A stretch of 64,000 nt of DNA from Serendipita indica DSM 11827 (Eukaryota; Basidiomycota; Agaricomycetes; Sebacinales; Serendipitaceae). A program made the translations under genes and the position numbers. The first letter of the stretch is position 1; each line of letters starts with the position of its first letter. The stretch is taken from positions 62,001-126,000 of the forward strand of contig CAJVGD010000020.1 in the NCBI GenBank assembly GCA_910890315.1, written 5' to 3'. The notes under the pieces are model-generated. The model saw only the letters and a list, made by a program, of their open reading frames with translations. It had not been told where the DNA came from and searched no databases. This document shows, one piece after another, positions 1 to 12,105 of this stretch.

Positions 1-912
1 AGAGCGTTCGAGATGCAGTTGCCATTATGTACATTGGAGGGATCGACACGGTCAGTTCATGGATCAGGGGCAAGTTCTGAATTAACATGATATCCAGACA
101 ACTGCTACAGTTACACACTTTCTTTTCAGTATTACCTTGTACTCCAATTGGCAAAAGCTGATTCAAGAAGAAATGGATCAAGTACTCGGACGTGGTACCA
201 TACCGACAATTGAAGACATTCCGAAGTTGAAAATATTCAACGCTGTTTTCAAGGAGTCCCTTCGATGGATCCCAGCTGCCCCAATAGGTCCGTCTCTTTC
301 AATAAGGGATTTCAGCCTTATTCGCCACAGGCCTTCCGCATGTAAGCTCGAAGGAGGATGTCTGGAATGGATATTACATTCCAAGGGGCTCTATAGTCCA
401 TTGCAATATCGGTATGTAATCCCTCTCGTCCGAGTCACGCTCATTTCTCCTAGGGTTCGTATGGAAGCCATGATGTATTCGCAGTTGACCAGTCACATAG
501 CTTCGTGCTCAAGGATCCTCGAATATGGGGAAAAGATAGCCAAGAATTCAATCCTAATCGCTTCCTGCCAGAGCATAATCCATCGGTGGACGAGCTCCCT
601 GACATATGGAGTATCCCGTTCGGGTTTGGACGACGGTCAGTGCCTTGTATCATATGAGCGACAGCTAATCTACTTTATTTATCCAGTATCTGTCCAGGAC
701 GGCACCTTGCACATCGGACTGTTTTGTTTTATTCCGCGATAATCTTGTCCACATATGAAATTCTACCGTACGAAGGCGAACGTCTCACGTCGAGCCCATC
801 ATTTGATGATGCCGCAGTTAGGTATGTATAACCTTGGTCCTGACTATTGGTCTTACCAATAGCTCCTAGACGCTTATCCAACTTTCGATGTACATTCAAG
901 CCACGTACCTGA
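1..912 (+). CDS. P450-1: cytochrome P450, C-terminal half (5' end outside window)
   Basis: CYP64-like E-class monooxygenase; only the catalytic half is in the window. Reading starts inside the I-helix exon (SVRDAVAIMYIGGIDT, the oxygen-activating GGxDT motif). The next exon begins at 98 (TTATVTHFLFS...), followed by the K-helix ExxR (KESLRW), LPHVSSKEDVWNGYYIP, a PERF-type region (FNPNRF), the haem-binding FGFGRR/ICPGRHLA split by an intron, and a last exon RLSNFRCTFKPRT ending in TGA at 910-912. The intron before FVLKDPR works best with a donor two codons after CNIG (phase 2). No lesion is visible in the part seen. The exon pattern matches P450-2, -4, -6, -8 and -9, so it belongs to the same recent expansion. 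Substrate unknown. Confidence 0.88.
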
Positions 913-1911
913 CGGTGCTTAGAATGAATGTTCAATTTATCATAAACCACTCAATAGCTGGGGATACCGGGACGTAGTACATAGACGCTTTGGCATGCCT
1001 CCAATGGAATAAATAAAATATGATACTGAGAGTGTGCTCTAATGAGGTACCAAAGGATGATTTCATTGGCTACAAAAGCGGCGTATCGGACCCAATTTGC
1101 TGCGAATCATGTCTCAAACGTACGTGAGAAGAACCGCAATAAGTTTATCTCAATGTAAGCCAGTCAATTATGAGGTACTACTCTCGCCGACTATATCAAA
1201 GGGATTGTTCACTACACATTGGGTGGTTACCAGCCGCGTGCAAAGTGAATGAGACCGTCCTTGGGATGAAAGGTAATTTCTACGAGTATATAAAGTATCA
1301 GGAATGCAGTGTAATTGATTATGTACGCTTTTGGTTGCTGCGTTCTATGACTGTGAGTATTCCGCATCGAGATACTCTATAGATGGGTCTCGAGGCGCAT
1401 TGATTGGTGAACGTCTTGCTGGCGCAAACGGCACAGAACGAAAATATCTGGCATTGGATGTCGTAGTTTACCCATAACGGCGTTCATGAGATATTTGAGA
1501 CTCCTGGTGGCCGCCTCGGGGATGGGTAGGTGTCAAGATTAGTCGGGTGCTATATAGTCTTGGCCTTCGACGCCAACCTGGACTCTAGAGGCAATGTCTA
1601 TCACCTCCTCCATTGGCATTATATGACTCTTGCAAAATCTTCTTGACTCTATAATTTGCTGTTCTCGCATGCGAGAGCTGATGCACCTTTTCGACGGTCT
1701 GCTCTACATCAGGTGCCTTCATTTGATAAAGGAATAGAGACCCCATTTGGTCGTGAATAGAGACTGCAAGTTACTGGTTGACTTGTGGCCAACCTCTGAG
1801 GCCAACCTCTGACACGCCTTATATACCGAGGTGTACCCACCGGCTATCTGAGCGCATCAAGTACAGCTGCTCTACCCTATTCGTCAGGACCCACTTGGAC
1901 ACTGCTATAAC
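913..1911. other. Intergenic, P450-1 to P450-2; probable P450-2 promoter
   Basis: About 1 kb with no convincing gene; the open frames here are short and show no family motif. A TATA-like stretch (ttatatacc, 1819-1827) lies about 90 nt before the P450-2 start and is the only promoter-like site I can point to. A short direct duplication (ggccaacctctgag / ggccaacctctgac) lies just before it at 1788-1814. Confidence 0.45.
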
Positions 1912-3941
1912 ATGTCCCAAATGCTCTCGCCTTCCGCCTCGCACGCCTGGGCCGCTGGAGCTGTCATTGCAGGCCTTGTAACTTGGTATCTGGCATCGAA
2001 CACCAACGAAGCAAAAGCAAGACAAGCTGGTGCTATCCTAGGCCCCGGGCCAAAGCGAGCACCGCTTGTGGGGAATGTTTTCAACTTTCCGAAAGCGAGG
2101 TGGTATGAAGTATTCAGCGAGTGGGCACAAGAATATGGTATGCGTCATCTCCATTGTCAGCGTATTCAATCCCTCACGACCGACTACAGGAGACATCATC
2201 TATGTCGATCTCGGCGGGCTCCCTATGGTCATCCTGAACTCACTCGAGGCCATTCGGGATCTGACAGAGAAACGAATGAATATCCACTCAGGGAGGCCAC
2301 ATTTCACTCTCGTATGCGACATGTAAATGCTATTTGGTGAGAAGACACCATCAGCTGACTCTGCAATTAGTATGGGATTTGGCTATTCTTTATCTCTCAT
2401 GCAACCAACAAGGGATTATGCCGAACAACGTCGTCTTTTCCAGAAAGCCATTGGCTCCCACGCTGTACAAGAGTATGATTCGTTTCTTCGTCAAGGGTGT
2501 TCCGAGCTCCTCCAACGGCTCGATGGCTTCTCTGGAGAACCTTTGAGTATATTGATCCAGTATGTCATTGATATATTCGGGACTTCAGGGCTCACCAGAA
2601 TCATGACAGAACTGTGGGCAATGTACTGACTCGAATTGCGTACGGCGAACACTTTGCTCAGAATCACGGACCAGAGATTATCCAGAACAATCTTGACGCA
2701 GTAGAACTGGTTGGCTGGGTATCTACCAAGTTTTGGTTGGTCGACGTGATTCCTTTGCGTATGTCATCCTCCAACAGGTTTTCATCTTCTAACAAAAATT
2801 CAGTGCGCTATATACCAGCTTGGTTCCCTGGTGCAGCCTTTAAACGTGTTGGCGAACAAGGAAAAGGGTATGCTCACGTCCTTCGGTATCGGTCCTTTGA
2901 TTATGTCAAGGCTGCTTTGGTGGGTATTCAGACACTGAATGAAACAATTCTGACAGGCACAGGCTAAGGGAATTACGGACGAATCCATCATTTCCAAGTA
3001 TATGAATGAAGGCGGCTTCTCTGAGGGCAACCTTCGCGACGCGGTAGCGGTCATGTACGCCGCCGGAGTCGATACTGTACGTCTTTATATTTCTCGCAGA
3101 GTTAAATTGACATTGGACTCAGACGGCCATCACAATCACACACTTCATATTCAGCATCACTCTGTACCCAGAATGGCAGCAGCAAATTCATGAAGAGATG
3201 CATCAGGTGCTTGGACATGGTCATATGCCGACAATAGAGGACATTCCAAAGCTGAAGATGCTCAATGCCGTCTTCAATGAATCGCTCCGATGGAACCCGG
3301 CAGCTCCAATTGGTCTGTTGGGTTTGATAATAGCTATTCATCTCATTTTCTGCAGGTGTGCCTCATGTGAGTGCAAAAGAAGACGTTTGGAGAGGATACT
3401 ATATTCCGAAAGGTTGCTACCTTCACTGCAATATTGGTGCGTGATCATTCTTTGCAGGATACCCGCTGATTCATTTCCAGGGTTTGTTTGCCAATTTAAA
3501 TTGAGTACAATACCGACCAACCATTCAGGTTTGTGCTCAGAGACCCTCGATTATGGGGAAAGGATAGTCAAGACTTTAATCCGCGTCGCTTTCTCCGGGA
3601 ATATAACCCATCAGTTGATGAGCTTCCAGATATCTGGAGCATCCCATTTGGCTTTGGGCGACGGTTAGCCCGAGATATCGTTATATGACTCACTTCTCAT
3701 ACGTTTGCTATAGTATATGTCCGGGACGACACCTAGCACGACGTGCTGCGCTTCTCTATGCAGCTGCAATCCTGTACTCATACGAAGTCTTACCGTACAA
3801 AGGCGAAGTATTAACACCAAACGAACCATTCGAGGATTCTGTTGTCAGGTGCATTGCTCCTGCTTCGAAATTCGACGCAGGTTGACACTCCCCAGGCGAA
3901 TATCTCATTTTCGATGCACGTTCAAGCCACGTACAGAATAG
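1912..3941 (+). CDS. P450-2: cytochrome P450, CYP64-like, intact
   Basis: Predicted ER-anchored haem monooxygenase of about 515 residues in 11 exons. The ATG at 1912 opens MSQMLSPSASHAWAAGAV, a short luminal tail and one membrane anchor, followed by the proline hinge (GPGPKRAPLVGN). Exon junctions keep the reading frame: EYG/DIIYVDL; CD(I)MGFGYSLSLM; TVGNVLTRIAYGEHF; RYIPAWFPGAAFKR; AKGITDES; I-helix AAGVDT; K-helix NESLRWNPAAPIG; VPHVSAKEDVW; FVLRDPRLWG; haem loop FGFGRR/ICPGRHLARR; terminal RISHFRCTFKPRTE with TAG at 3939-3941. The ExxR, haem Cys and I-helix Thr are all present. It stands between P450-1 (same strand) and the convergent GDH2. Substrate cannot be told from sequence. Confidence 0.92.
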
Positions 3942-4150
3942 ACGTGCTTGACTATATCTACTTGGAACACTCAACCCTGGCGACTCTCCTCAAGCTTTCA
4001 TGGTATTACTACATATGGATGCAAGTTTGGGAAACAACTCGCGAATATCAGAATATGTCTTGTTCTTCACTTCCTATGTCCACAATTAGGCTACAGATAA
4101 ACGCATTCGACCGAGACTAGAACCATCATTAGACAGTACACACGGCTCCT

Positions 4151-7100
4151 CTACTGAGCGAGCGTGCGTGCAAAGTTGAAGAAATCGACGTTGCTTCCGG
4201 CGACGCCATATTGGTAAATCTATCACGACATAGTTAGCCACTATAATTGTGACGTGAAAAAGACGTACGAAATGAGCAGCCACCCAGCTCGAGAACAAGG
4301 CGCGCTGATACGGCTCCGGCAGACGCTTCATTAGCGTGTCCAACCCAACTTGCTTGACGAGTGTCTGGGGAATAGCGCGGCTAAGCACACCTCGACGACT
4401 CGCGACGTCGTCAAACAAGTCAGAGTTTTCCAACTCGGCTTGCAAGTTGTTAAGCGTGCTCGAGAGTTCGTCCGAGATGAGCGTGCGTGGCTTGGCACCT
4501 CCTGCTCGAGTATACTCTTGCCAGATGCACGAAAACTCCATCGCGGCGTTTTCGACAATCTTGCCCTGGATCTCCTTGACGTAATCCCTATAGAAAGAGG
4601 AAGGCTTTCCGTTCTTGAACACCATGAGGTCGAGATACTCTTGGTCGCTGAGACCGAGACCAGCAAGCACTTCGAGGGATGACGAAGTCACGCCACCCTT
4701 GTTGGCACTGGCATCCTTGAAGACGACGATACCCCTCTTCTCGAGATACAGTCTCGCTTGTTGCGTAAGGAACAGATTTGCACCCTCGATGATATACTTG
4801 TAGTGACATTTGCCGTCCTCGTCGAACAACTCGGCAACATTGGAGATATTGACGGCCTCTGGACGGCCACCGCATGGGACGAAGAGGTCTGCATGGTAGC
4901 GGAAGTGTGCCGTGTTGCGGAAGTCGGTACCATCTGCTACGATCTCACCAGAGGGGAGTTTGAGGTCCTTGTCCTCGACGAGTACAACATAGCCATCTTT
5001 GCTGAGCTTGGAGCGATCAAAGTTGACAATCATCTTCCTGCCCTTTGCCAAGCGAACGAGTTCGTCGCGATCAAGGCCATTGGGATCCGCGAGAACACCT
5101 GAACCGTCGATGATGGCGACGTACTTCTCCGAGCTGAGCAGAATCTCATCTAGATCCATAGTTAACTCATGTAATCGTATCACACTGGACACTTACTCGA
5201 GCCCAAATCACCGTCGGGTCCTCCGGTTTGTACTTTAGTAATCTCTGACTCGGTAAGGCTAAGCTTCTGATACGACCCAACGACGTATTGGCGGACGGAG
5301 AGCGAGGTCATGCCATATGTATCGTGCGGGACACCACCCAGTTTCTCTGCGCTCTTGCCAGTGGTGAATGACTTCCACCAAGGTGCTCCACGTGAGCGAG
5401 CGTGCACTAAACAGCGTTAGACCTAGTAAGTCCAGCAGTAAAACATTACGTACAAGCCGCCCAGTCCATCATGTCTGCAGTGCCCTCGTCTGGGCCGAAG
5501 AAGAGAATCTCCGGTTTGCCGTACTTGTCGACCAGTAGCTCTTTAATACCGGGGGTTGTTCCTGGGAGGAGAAGATCTATGATGGCCTATAAAACCATAA
5601 GTCGTGCCTCAGGATAGCGACTTTCAGCTTACATCGACGTATCGCTCAAAGCATGCACGAGGATCGGCACCCAGACTAGCCCAGGTCAGAAAGGAAGGGC
5701 CAAGAGACGGGCTACTTACGATGGAAGAATTGTTCCTTTCGCACCTCCTTCGGGAATGTCCTTGTTCTTGAGTGCCTGTGTGCTTGCGAGCGCATAGTTT
5801 TCATCAAAGAGCGTACGCTGATTGATGGAATAGTTCCTGAGTGAGCAAGTCAGCGAATCGATGCTATAAATCCTAGCTATCGACTCACTCTCGTCCCCTC
5901 GAGCGAACGATACGGATGCCACCACGAGCGACGTCCCTGAAGCGGACATGGAATCCACGGAAGTCGGAGCCGACGACAATGAAGACACCAAAAGGCTTCG
6001 TTGGGTACTCGATGTCTGGCAAAAAGTTTCCATCCAAGCGGAACGAGATGGCAACCTTGGTGGGCTGGTAGAAATTGGTCTTGAGAACGTGCCTAGACAA
6101 TGTCAGGTATGTTCCTGGAAGAGTTTGGGGACTGACTGGTTGAATGTGAGGAGCGCCTCGAAGACTTGCAAGTCGTGCTTGTTCGCGACAGTCTTACGAA
6201 TCTTCTCCTGCAACTCGGGGACAGAGAGAGGTTGCTCAGTCTTGAGTCGCTGGTACGACAGTGTGGGCCTATATCTCGTCAATCCAACGTCCTCGCCGCC
6301 GTGAAAGAACCGACATGAGTTTGGTCGCCTCCGAATCATTCGGGTAGTGCGTCATTGCAAAGTTGACGTAGAGCATACGAATCTAGCGGAGCGTCAGCAC
6401 GGAGCACGAGGTTGGATCCGACCGAAGACGACTTATACTTACGAGCTCCGGGTACGCGAGAATAGCCTCGGAAATGCCTTGACGCGTAAACGTCTCTTCT
6501 CTGAAACGCTTCTTGATCTGATTGAGAACCTCTGCGTGACCAGGGTTGGCTTCGTCAAGAACATTGCGGAGAGCAGAGTATGCGGGACCGAGTCGGTTAC
6601 AGAAGTGCTGCGCGAAAATCCATCCGGCGTCTGCTCGAATTGTTAGAATGCGGTGAGAGATAGCAGCGGAATACGCACAAGCATATGTCGCCTCTTGTAC
6701 GGCATGAGTAGTCGGAATTCCGCCTGGACGATCACCGGAAGTAGTGGTGCGGAAGAAGGGGTTGTCTGGTAGGCAATGAAGGAGAGATGCTTCCTTGGTG
6801 ACCTGATGAATTGAGTGCTCAATCGGAGGTGCGTTTGCTCCAGGAAGAGGGTTGAGATAGAGAGCTGTCATAATGTCAGCAGGGATATATGATTATATGA
6901 GAGTACTAACAGATGATCGTAACGCCATTGGCAAATTGCTCGACGTATTTCCTCTTTGAGTAGAGCCCATACCAGTGGTAAAGCTGACTAAGCGCGCTGA
7001 AGAAGTGCTTGGTCGAGCCCATCTTGTAGCCAATGACGACTCGCCTCTCCCTCGTACCTTCGACTTCGTAGAACTCGAGGACAGGGCCAAAGCCACGTCG

Positions 7101-8076
7101 CTGAAGAACGTGGTTCATGATCGACTGATAAATCTCGAGGGTGTTTTCTGACGCCTTTTCGAGGAAGTGAGGGTCGGATACGGTGCGGATGTCGACGGTG
7201 CCCGTGGACGTATTCTCGGGCTGAAACGAGTCTGGAGGAATAGAGGGGAAGTTGCATTGCGAGACAAAGTAGCAGCGCAGGGACTGCGAGTTGCCGGCTG
7301 TCACACCAGCAGAGCGATACGTTTCGAGGCGGAAGGCCTTTTGAGGCGTCGAAATATCGAGGAAGAGGTCATCGATTCTATAATAGTCGTGGGGTCAGAC
7401 AGACGTTCGAGATCCTTGTATAGGCAAGGTGCGTACCGAGTTTCGCAGGTTGCGCCGGGTCCCTCTTCACTCGTGACACCAGGGGGGCTTGTGTGGATGA
7501 AGAGGGCACCATTTTCGGTCACTTTTTCGAGATCGATTAAGAGCTGGTTGGAATGTTTGGTGTACGCAAGTGTCTTTGCGGCAAAGAGTGCAATGATATG
7601 GTCCGTAATGACGTCAATGGACTCGTTTGCAAAGTAATTTTCCTGTATGATCGATAAGCCGATGCGACCATGTGGGGGAGACTGCCACACACCTCGATGC
7701 CGAGGCCGTCATAGAACCAATCTACTTCTGGACGCACAAACTCCTTTGGGAGGAATCCCTTTTGAGTGACGTTTTCATATACCTTGAGGCGTTGCTCTTC
7801 CTTTGCGGGGAAGACTGGAGTTTTGTAGCCGCTGGAGGTCACGAGAGCCACCGACTCAGTAAAGCGTCGAGTGGTAGACCGGTGCTAGACACTTACGGGA
7901 CATTTTTGATCACATGAAGAGAAGAATCGCTGCCCGTTTTGTTCGCAGCTGCAGTGTAGATGCCCGGAACGCGCAAACTTGCCTGTAGTTTGCAGCGGTC
8001 AATGGCATGCATGGCCTCATAGAGGATAAAAATACGCTACCTGAGCGTCTGGGGTCGAGCTTGTTGGTGTGCTCAT
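4151..8076 (-). CDS. GDH2: NAD-specific glutamate dehydrogenase (large fungal GDH2 type)
   Basis: Catalyses NAD-dependent oxidative deamination of glutamate to 2-oxoglutarate and ammonium (EC 1.4.1.2), a central nitrogen-catabolic step. It spans about 3.9 kb with more than ten short introns and encodes roughly 1,050 residues, the usual size for the fungal large GDH. The start is a tiny first exon (MSTPTSSTPDAQ, ATG complement at 8074-8076). Diagnostic segments in order: VRPEVDWFYDGLGIE; GYKMGSTKHFFSAL; DAGWIFAQHFCNRLGP; FHVRFRDVARGGIRIV; QALKNKDIPEGGAKG (substrate lysines); FFGPDEGT; nucleotide loop GGPDGDLGS; FVPCGGRPEAVN; IIEGANLFLT; FKDASANKGGV. The last exon follows a 50-nt intron and reads IYQYGVAGSNVDFFNFAR before TAG (complement 4151-4153). 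A housekeeping gene, unrelated to the P450s around it. Confidence 0.95.
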
Positions 8077-8903
8077 CGATTAGATGGAGTTAGTAGACGT
8101 CGAGAAGGGTCCGAGTATGAGATGGGAGGGAACAAGTCGTGTTCCATGGCCGAACGGGCTCTTTATGAGGATTCCTTGGGCGCTCGCAGCTGACCAGTCG
8201 AGTAATGATCACAAGCTTTTACTAGCCGACGCCGGACCAAGTGTGGCACCGCTCACAGGTCACGAGCGGGCCAGTTTGGGGACGGATCTCACGGCAAATC
8301 TTGCGTTATTTCCAACCCTAAAACAATTCGAATGGTTTCCGTCAGCCCAAATGGCGCAACCCTTGCGCAACAGCCCGCAAACGTTTTGTAAATCATGCAA
8401 AAGGACACGTTTCAGCAGTCAAACAGTTGTATTCTATATTCTAGACACGGAAAGAAGAATCAAAACTCGCCATCTTCAGTGTCCTCCACCGCCCATTTCG
8501 ACCAAACTGAGCACCTCCGGAGTTGATTTGGGGTTGTACACCGATTCACGTGTGCACACACGTTGAAGTTTTGCTCTAAATTGGTTGACACGCGCGAAAG
8601 GATCGGTCGCCGGTCGTCATTGAGCTCAAGTCAGCAGACCTACCTGCCGTTTGAACGTTTCAAGATTTTTCGAAAAGACCAGTCCTCGATCCGGGAAACC
8701 TTGTATAGAACAAGAATAACGAGAATTATGCTCATTGGCCCTTGGCTTTGGGAACGTGAAGCGAGTAATTAGTTCGCTTGAAAGGATAAAGATGCCGACC
8801 ACGGTAACGGGCGAGATTACACCATCAAAAGAACCCTTCAAGACATAGGGTTGCATTATTTGGGCGGCAAACACCGCCTATCGATGCGGGAAACTATTCC
8901 CAC
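8077..8903. other. Intergenic, upstream of GDH2 and downstream of P450-3
   Basis: About 830 bp between two minus-strand genes. It must contain the GDH2 promoter. One plus-strand open frame of 160 codons (8084-8566) has no recognisable motif and low-complexity codon use, so I do not call it a gene. No clear TATA box or repeat was found. Confidence 0.4.
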
Positions 8904-10882
8904 TCAAAACCACTTGAGCCGTGGTACAAATCGGCATTCAAAGTTCAACGGACGTCTTCATGAATCAATAGGCTGCACTTCAGCTAGTAGAAAATCTTAC
9001 CGAACGGTCGAGTCCAGCCAGTCTACTTCAGCAGGAATTTCTTTGACAGGCTCCAGCTTGTACGTGGCTAAAATTGCCGCGACCATTTGAAGTCCAACAC
9101 GTTCGGCAAGGTGGCGTCCAGGACAGATTCTACGTAGGTCAGCCTATACCTTTTCCGCCACGAGTCAGTCACCTTCGTCCGAAGCCAAATGGCAGACTTG
9201 ACATATCTGGAAGTTTGTCGATGTTGGGATTGTACTCGCGTAGGAAACGTTGAGGGTTGAACTGTTCGCTATCTACACCCCAGATCCGAGGATCCCTCAG
9301 CATAAATCTGTATAGAAATCAGAAACTGATAGTGTTTGTTGTAACCGTGCTTGCCCTACAACCATTAGCATCGTACGTGCGTAAGTTCAGAGTGAACCAT
9401 ACCGATATTGCAGTGCACAAGCGATCCTTTGGGAATAAAATAACCATTCCAGACATCATCTTGGGAATTGACATGGGGGATACCTGAAGAAATTTAATCA
9501 TCGATCCTGAATTGAGTAAGCGCACGATGTCCATACCCAGAGGGGCGGGCGAATTCCACCGTATCGACTCCTTCCAGACGGCATTCAGGAGCTCCATATT
9601 CTGTATATCTTCCATTCTGGGTAGGCGATCGTGTCCAACTATTTCGTGAATCTCCCGATACACCCTCTCTTGCCATTCTGGACTGCGCAAGAGGCAATGT
9701 AGTACACATATGACGGCGGATGAAGTCTTTGCAAATGAATTACGATGTGTACTAGGCTTCCTTTACATACCGTATCATTCGCGGTTGAGAACATGACTGC
9801 GGCGGCATCCCGTAGCATATCTTGTGACAGATTCGAGTCCTTAAGCAACCTCGAAACGAGGGAATCGTCAGCTGTACCTGCCTCCTGCGAATTTCTTCAA
9901 CAAACTCGAATCAACTCTAGTTAACGTACCACAGCTGCTCTGATTTGTCCAAATGGCCAGTAGCGTAACTTCTGCGTGACCTCGGTACCTCGTATGCCAA
10001 TACGTCGAAACTCTGCGCCGGGAAACCAAGGAGGAATATACCTCACTAGAGTCAAATCAGCGAATAGCCTTGTAAAGGAACGTTATGCACAGATAGGAAA
10101 GAAGTTGACCATCCATATCTTTGAAAACACCCAAGTTATGAGGTTGATCCTCTCAATGTTCAACTTGATAAGCTCTTGACCGTGCGTGGCATTGAAGCTT
10201 TCTCCGTATGCAATTGTATTGACGAGCTCTCCCACTTTCCTAAATTCATATCATTAGCTGTAGTCTTTGACAAGATAAAAGGACACACAAGGCGAGAATA
10301 TCATATGGATGCCCTGAAAATCCTTCCAGGGCTTTAATGAGGGAACGGCATTGCTGCTGAACGAGGGGGTCGTAGTGTGCGACCACCAGCGGACCGACGC
10401 CTTTGCGGAACACCTTGCGTTGTTCAACAAACTCTGAATCCGGTTGCTTGAGGACAAGAGCATAACCCGAGCTCATTCTGTATGCGATTATATGAGTGAT
10501 AGCGGATGCTGGCGCTGCAACGTGCTCACAATTCAGAGCTCATAATCGTATGAGGTCGCCTGGAGTAGATTCCCATTCTATTTGACGCCAATTCTTCCGC
10601 TATTTCGAAAGAATTGACGATAACCATCGAGATACCGGCAACATTCACATAGACAATGTCTCCGTAGGTCTCCTTCCAAGATGAAAAAGTTTCAAACCAT
10701 CTCTTCTTCGGAAAGTTGAACAGATTTCCAAACAAAATGGATCGCTTTGGGCCTGGAGGCAGCCTCGCATTCGCTCTCCGAGCCCTGGCTGAGACTGAGT
10801 TCGCGGCTATATAGACGGAAATGATGACCATGGCCGCTGTTGCTCCTCCAGCGACCACTGATCGTACTTGCAAAGCGTCCAT
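8904..10882 (-). CDS. P450-3: cytochrome P450, CYP64-like, intact, divergent
   Basis: Haem monooxygenase on the minus strand. ATG complement at 10880-10882 (MDALQVRSVVAGGATAAMV anchor, then LPPGPKRSILFGNLFNFP). Exons read through DIVYVNVAGISMVIVNS, MSSGYALVLKQPDSEFVEQRKVF, KVGELVNTIAYGESF, RYIPPWFPGAEFRR, TSSAVICVLHCLLRSPEWQ, K-helix KESIRWNSPAPLG, IPHVNSQDDVWNGYFIP, FNPQRFLREYNP, FGFGRR and ICPGRHLAERV. The last exon is short (RPLNFECRFVPRLKWF, TGA complement 8904-8906). The I-helix reads STANDT: the usual Gly before x-D-T is missing, though D and T remain. Sequence is more distant from the P450-2/-4/-6/-8/-9 group. It shares a 1.2 kb divergent upstream region with P450-4. Confidence 0.88.
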
Positions 10883-12105
10883 TTGACTTCCAGACGTTGA
10901 GGCAAGGAATAACGTGTCGGCCCTTGGGTGGTGAGAAAACGCCGCTCGGGACGGAGTTCTCGACCCCGAGGTCTATTCTCGTCATTGTAACCAGGGCCCC
11001 TAAGCAGGAACTACAAAGAGCGATAAGTGAACGTGGGTTGATCTTCATCATGGAGCTGCAAACAGTATGCAGGACACGGTGGGTATTACCCACGGTCTTG
11101 GGACCCAGTCGACGTTCAACAATCAATGACCCTTGAGCGAGTCCATTTAGCTCCAACAGGGTCACAAACCAGACCCGGAGTTGGCACATCCATTACCAGT
11201 CGGGGTCGACAAAATGTTCGTTTGAATGCCACTTGGCCGTCTTCAGTATATGTATTTCGCGCTACTTCTGGTTATCTCGGGCTCTTCTGGTACTACCAAT
11301 CGAGGCTTCTTCAAACTGCGGGTCGTGTGAGCAGCAACGCTAGCTATCTGGATCTATAAATTGGGAGTAGAACTCTGGAGTCTATAAAGCGAAACAAATC
11401 CGATGTGAAAACCGAGTTTGAATGTCCATGGTCAGACACCTCTCGTCCATCCGTATGAATAACACCATACCTTATACCTTTCAAATGTATAATAGGGGTC
11501 TACGCAGACATCTCAGCCGTCAATATGTTCTTTAATCCCATTCCCGGGCCAACTTCGCTCGGTTAGATCCCCATGTACCCGGGCTTTGACACCTTCCATC
11601 AGTGCACCTGTTTTTCGCAGTAGATCTTCAGACAATTCACTACCTTCCAGCTCTGTTCCCGAACAGACTGCACAGCCAGGCGTCGAAGGGCCCAGGATCC
11701 TCCAACTAGCCATTCCAACTTATCCGAGGGTGTATATCGCTTATTTCCATCAAGTCTTGCGATCATATCGCCCAGAATAGCCTCCGTCGTATCATCATCC
11801 TTCCTATCCTACTGGATAGTTATAGGACCAAAAATGAAGCGTGAGATACTCTACAAATGTCCCCGGGCAGGGCCTGTAGCAGAGGCGCTCAACCACCGCG
11901 CCCATGATCTCCCAAGGCGCTGGCATCATTGGCTTCTTTCTTGACTTCGCGGTGAGCCTCTATCGCATGTCCGGTTAGCATTGCGCTCGTGTGCGACATC
12001 CCTTACCGGATTGAGATCGTATTGCCTGGAGTTCTCTACTACATAAGGGCAAGCGGATCCAGATCCTCCGTCCCCTAAGTCTCTTTTATCTTCAACCACA
12101 GCGAT
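10883..12105. other. Divergent upstream region shared by P450-3 and P450-4
   Basis: About 1.2 kb without a supported gene, lying between the start codons of two oppositely oriented P450s. It therefore holds both promoters. A TATAAA-like site (tctataaagc, near 11380) is in the middle rather than close to either start. A short dispersed repeat described separately lies at 11860-11923. Confidence 0.45.
11860..11923 (-). repeat. Short dispersed repeat with tRNA-like A-box, copy 1
   Basis: On the minus strand this carries gcggtggttgagcgcct followed about ten bases later by ccctgcccggg, and it is preceded by agcgcct. The same ordered blocks occur on the plus strand at 30926-30990. The first block resembles a tRNA D-arm/A-box (gtggttgagcgcc), which would suit a short tRNA-derived SINE, but I cannot see a clean B-box or poly-A tail. 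Whether other copies exist needs a genome search. Confidence 0.4.

Noticed and set aside
137-742. 201-codon plus-strand frame as one protein
   Set aside because: It reads through P450-1 introns and out of the conserved frame; the spliced P450 model explains all conserved motifs.
6383-7304. Open minus-strand frames as separate small genes
   Set aside because: They are exons of GDH2 in its own frame, joined by short introns.
8084-8566. 160-codon plus-strand ORF upstream of GDH2
   Set aside because: No motif, no family resemblance, and it overlaps the expected GDH2 promoter.
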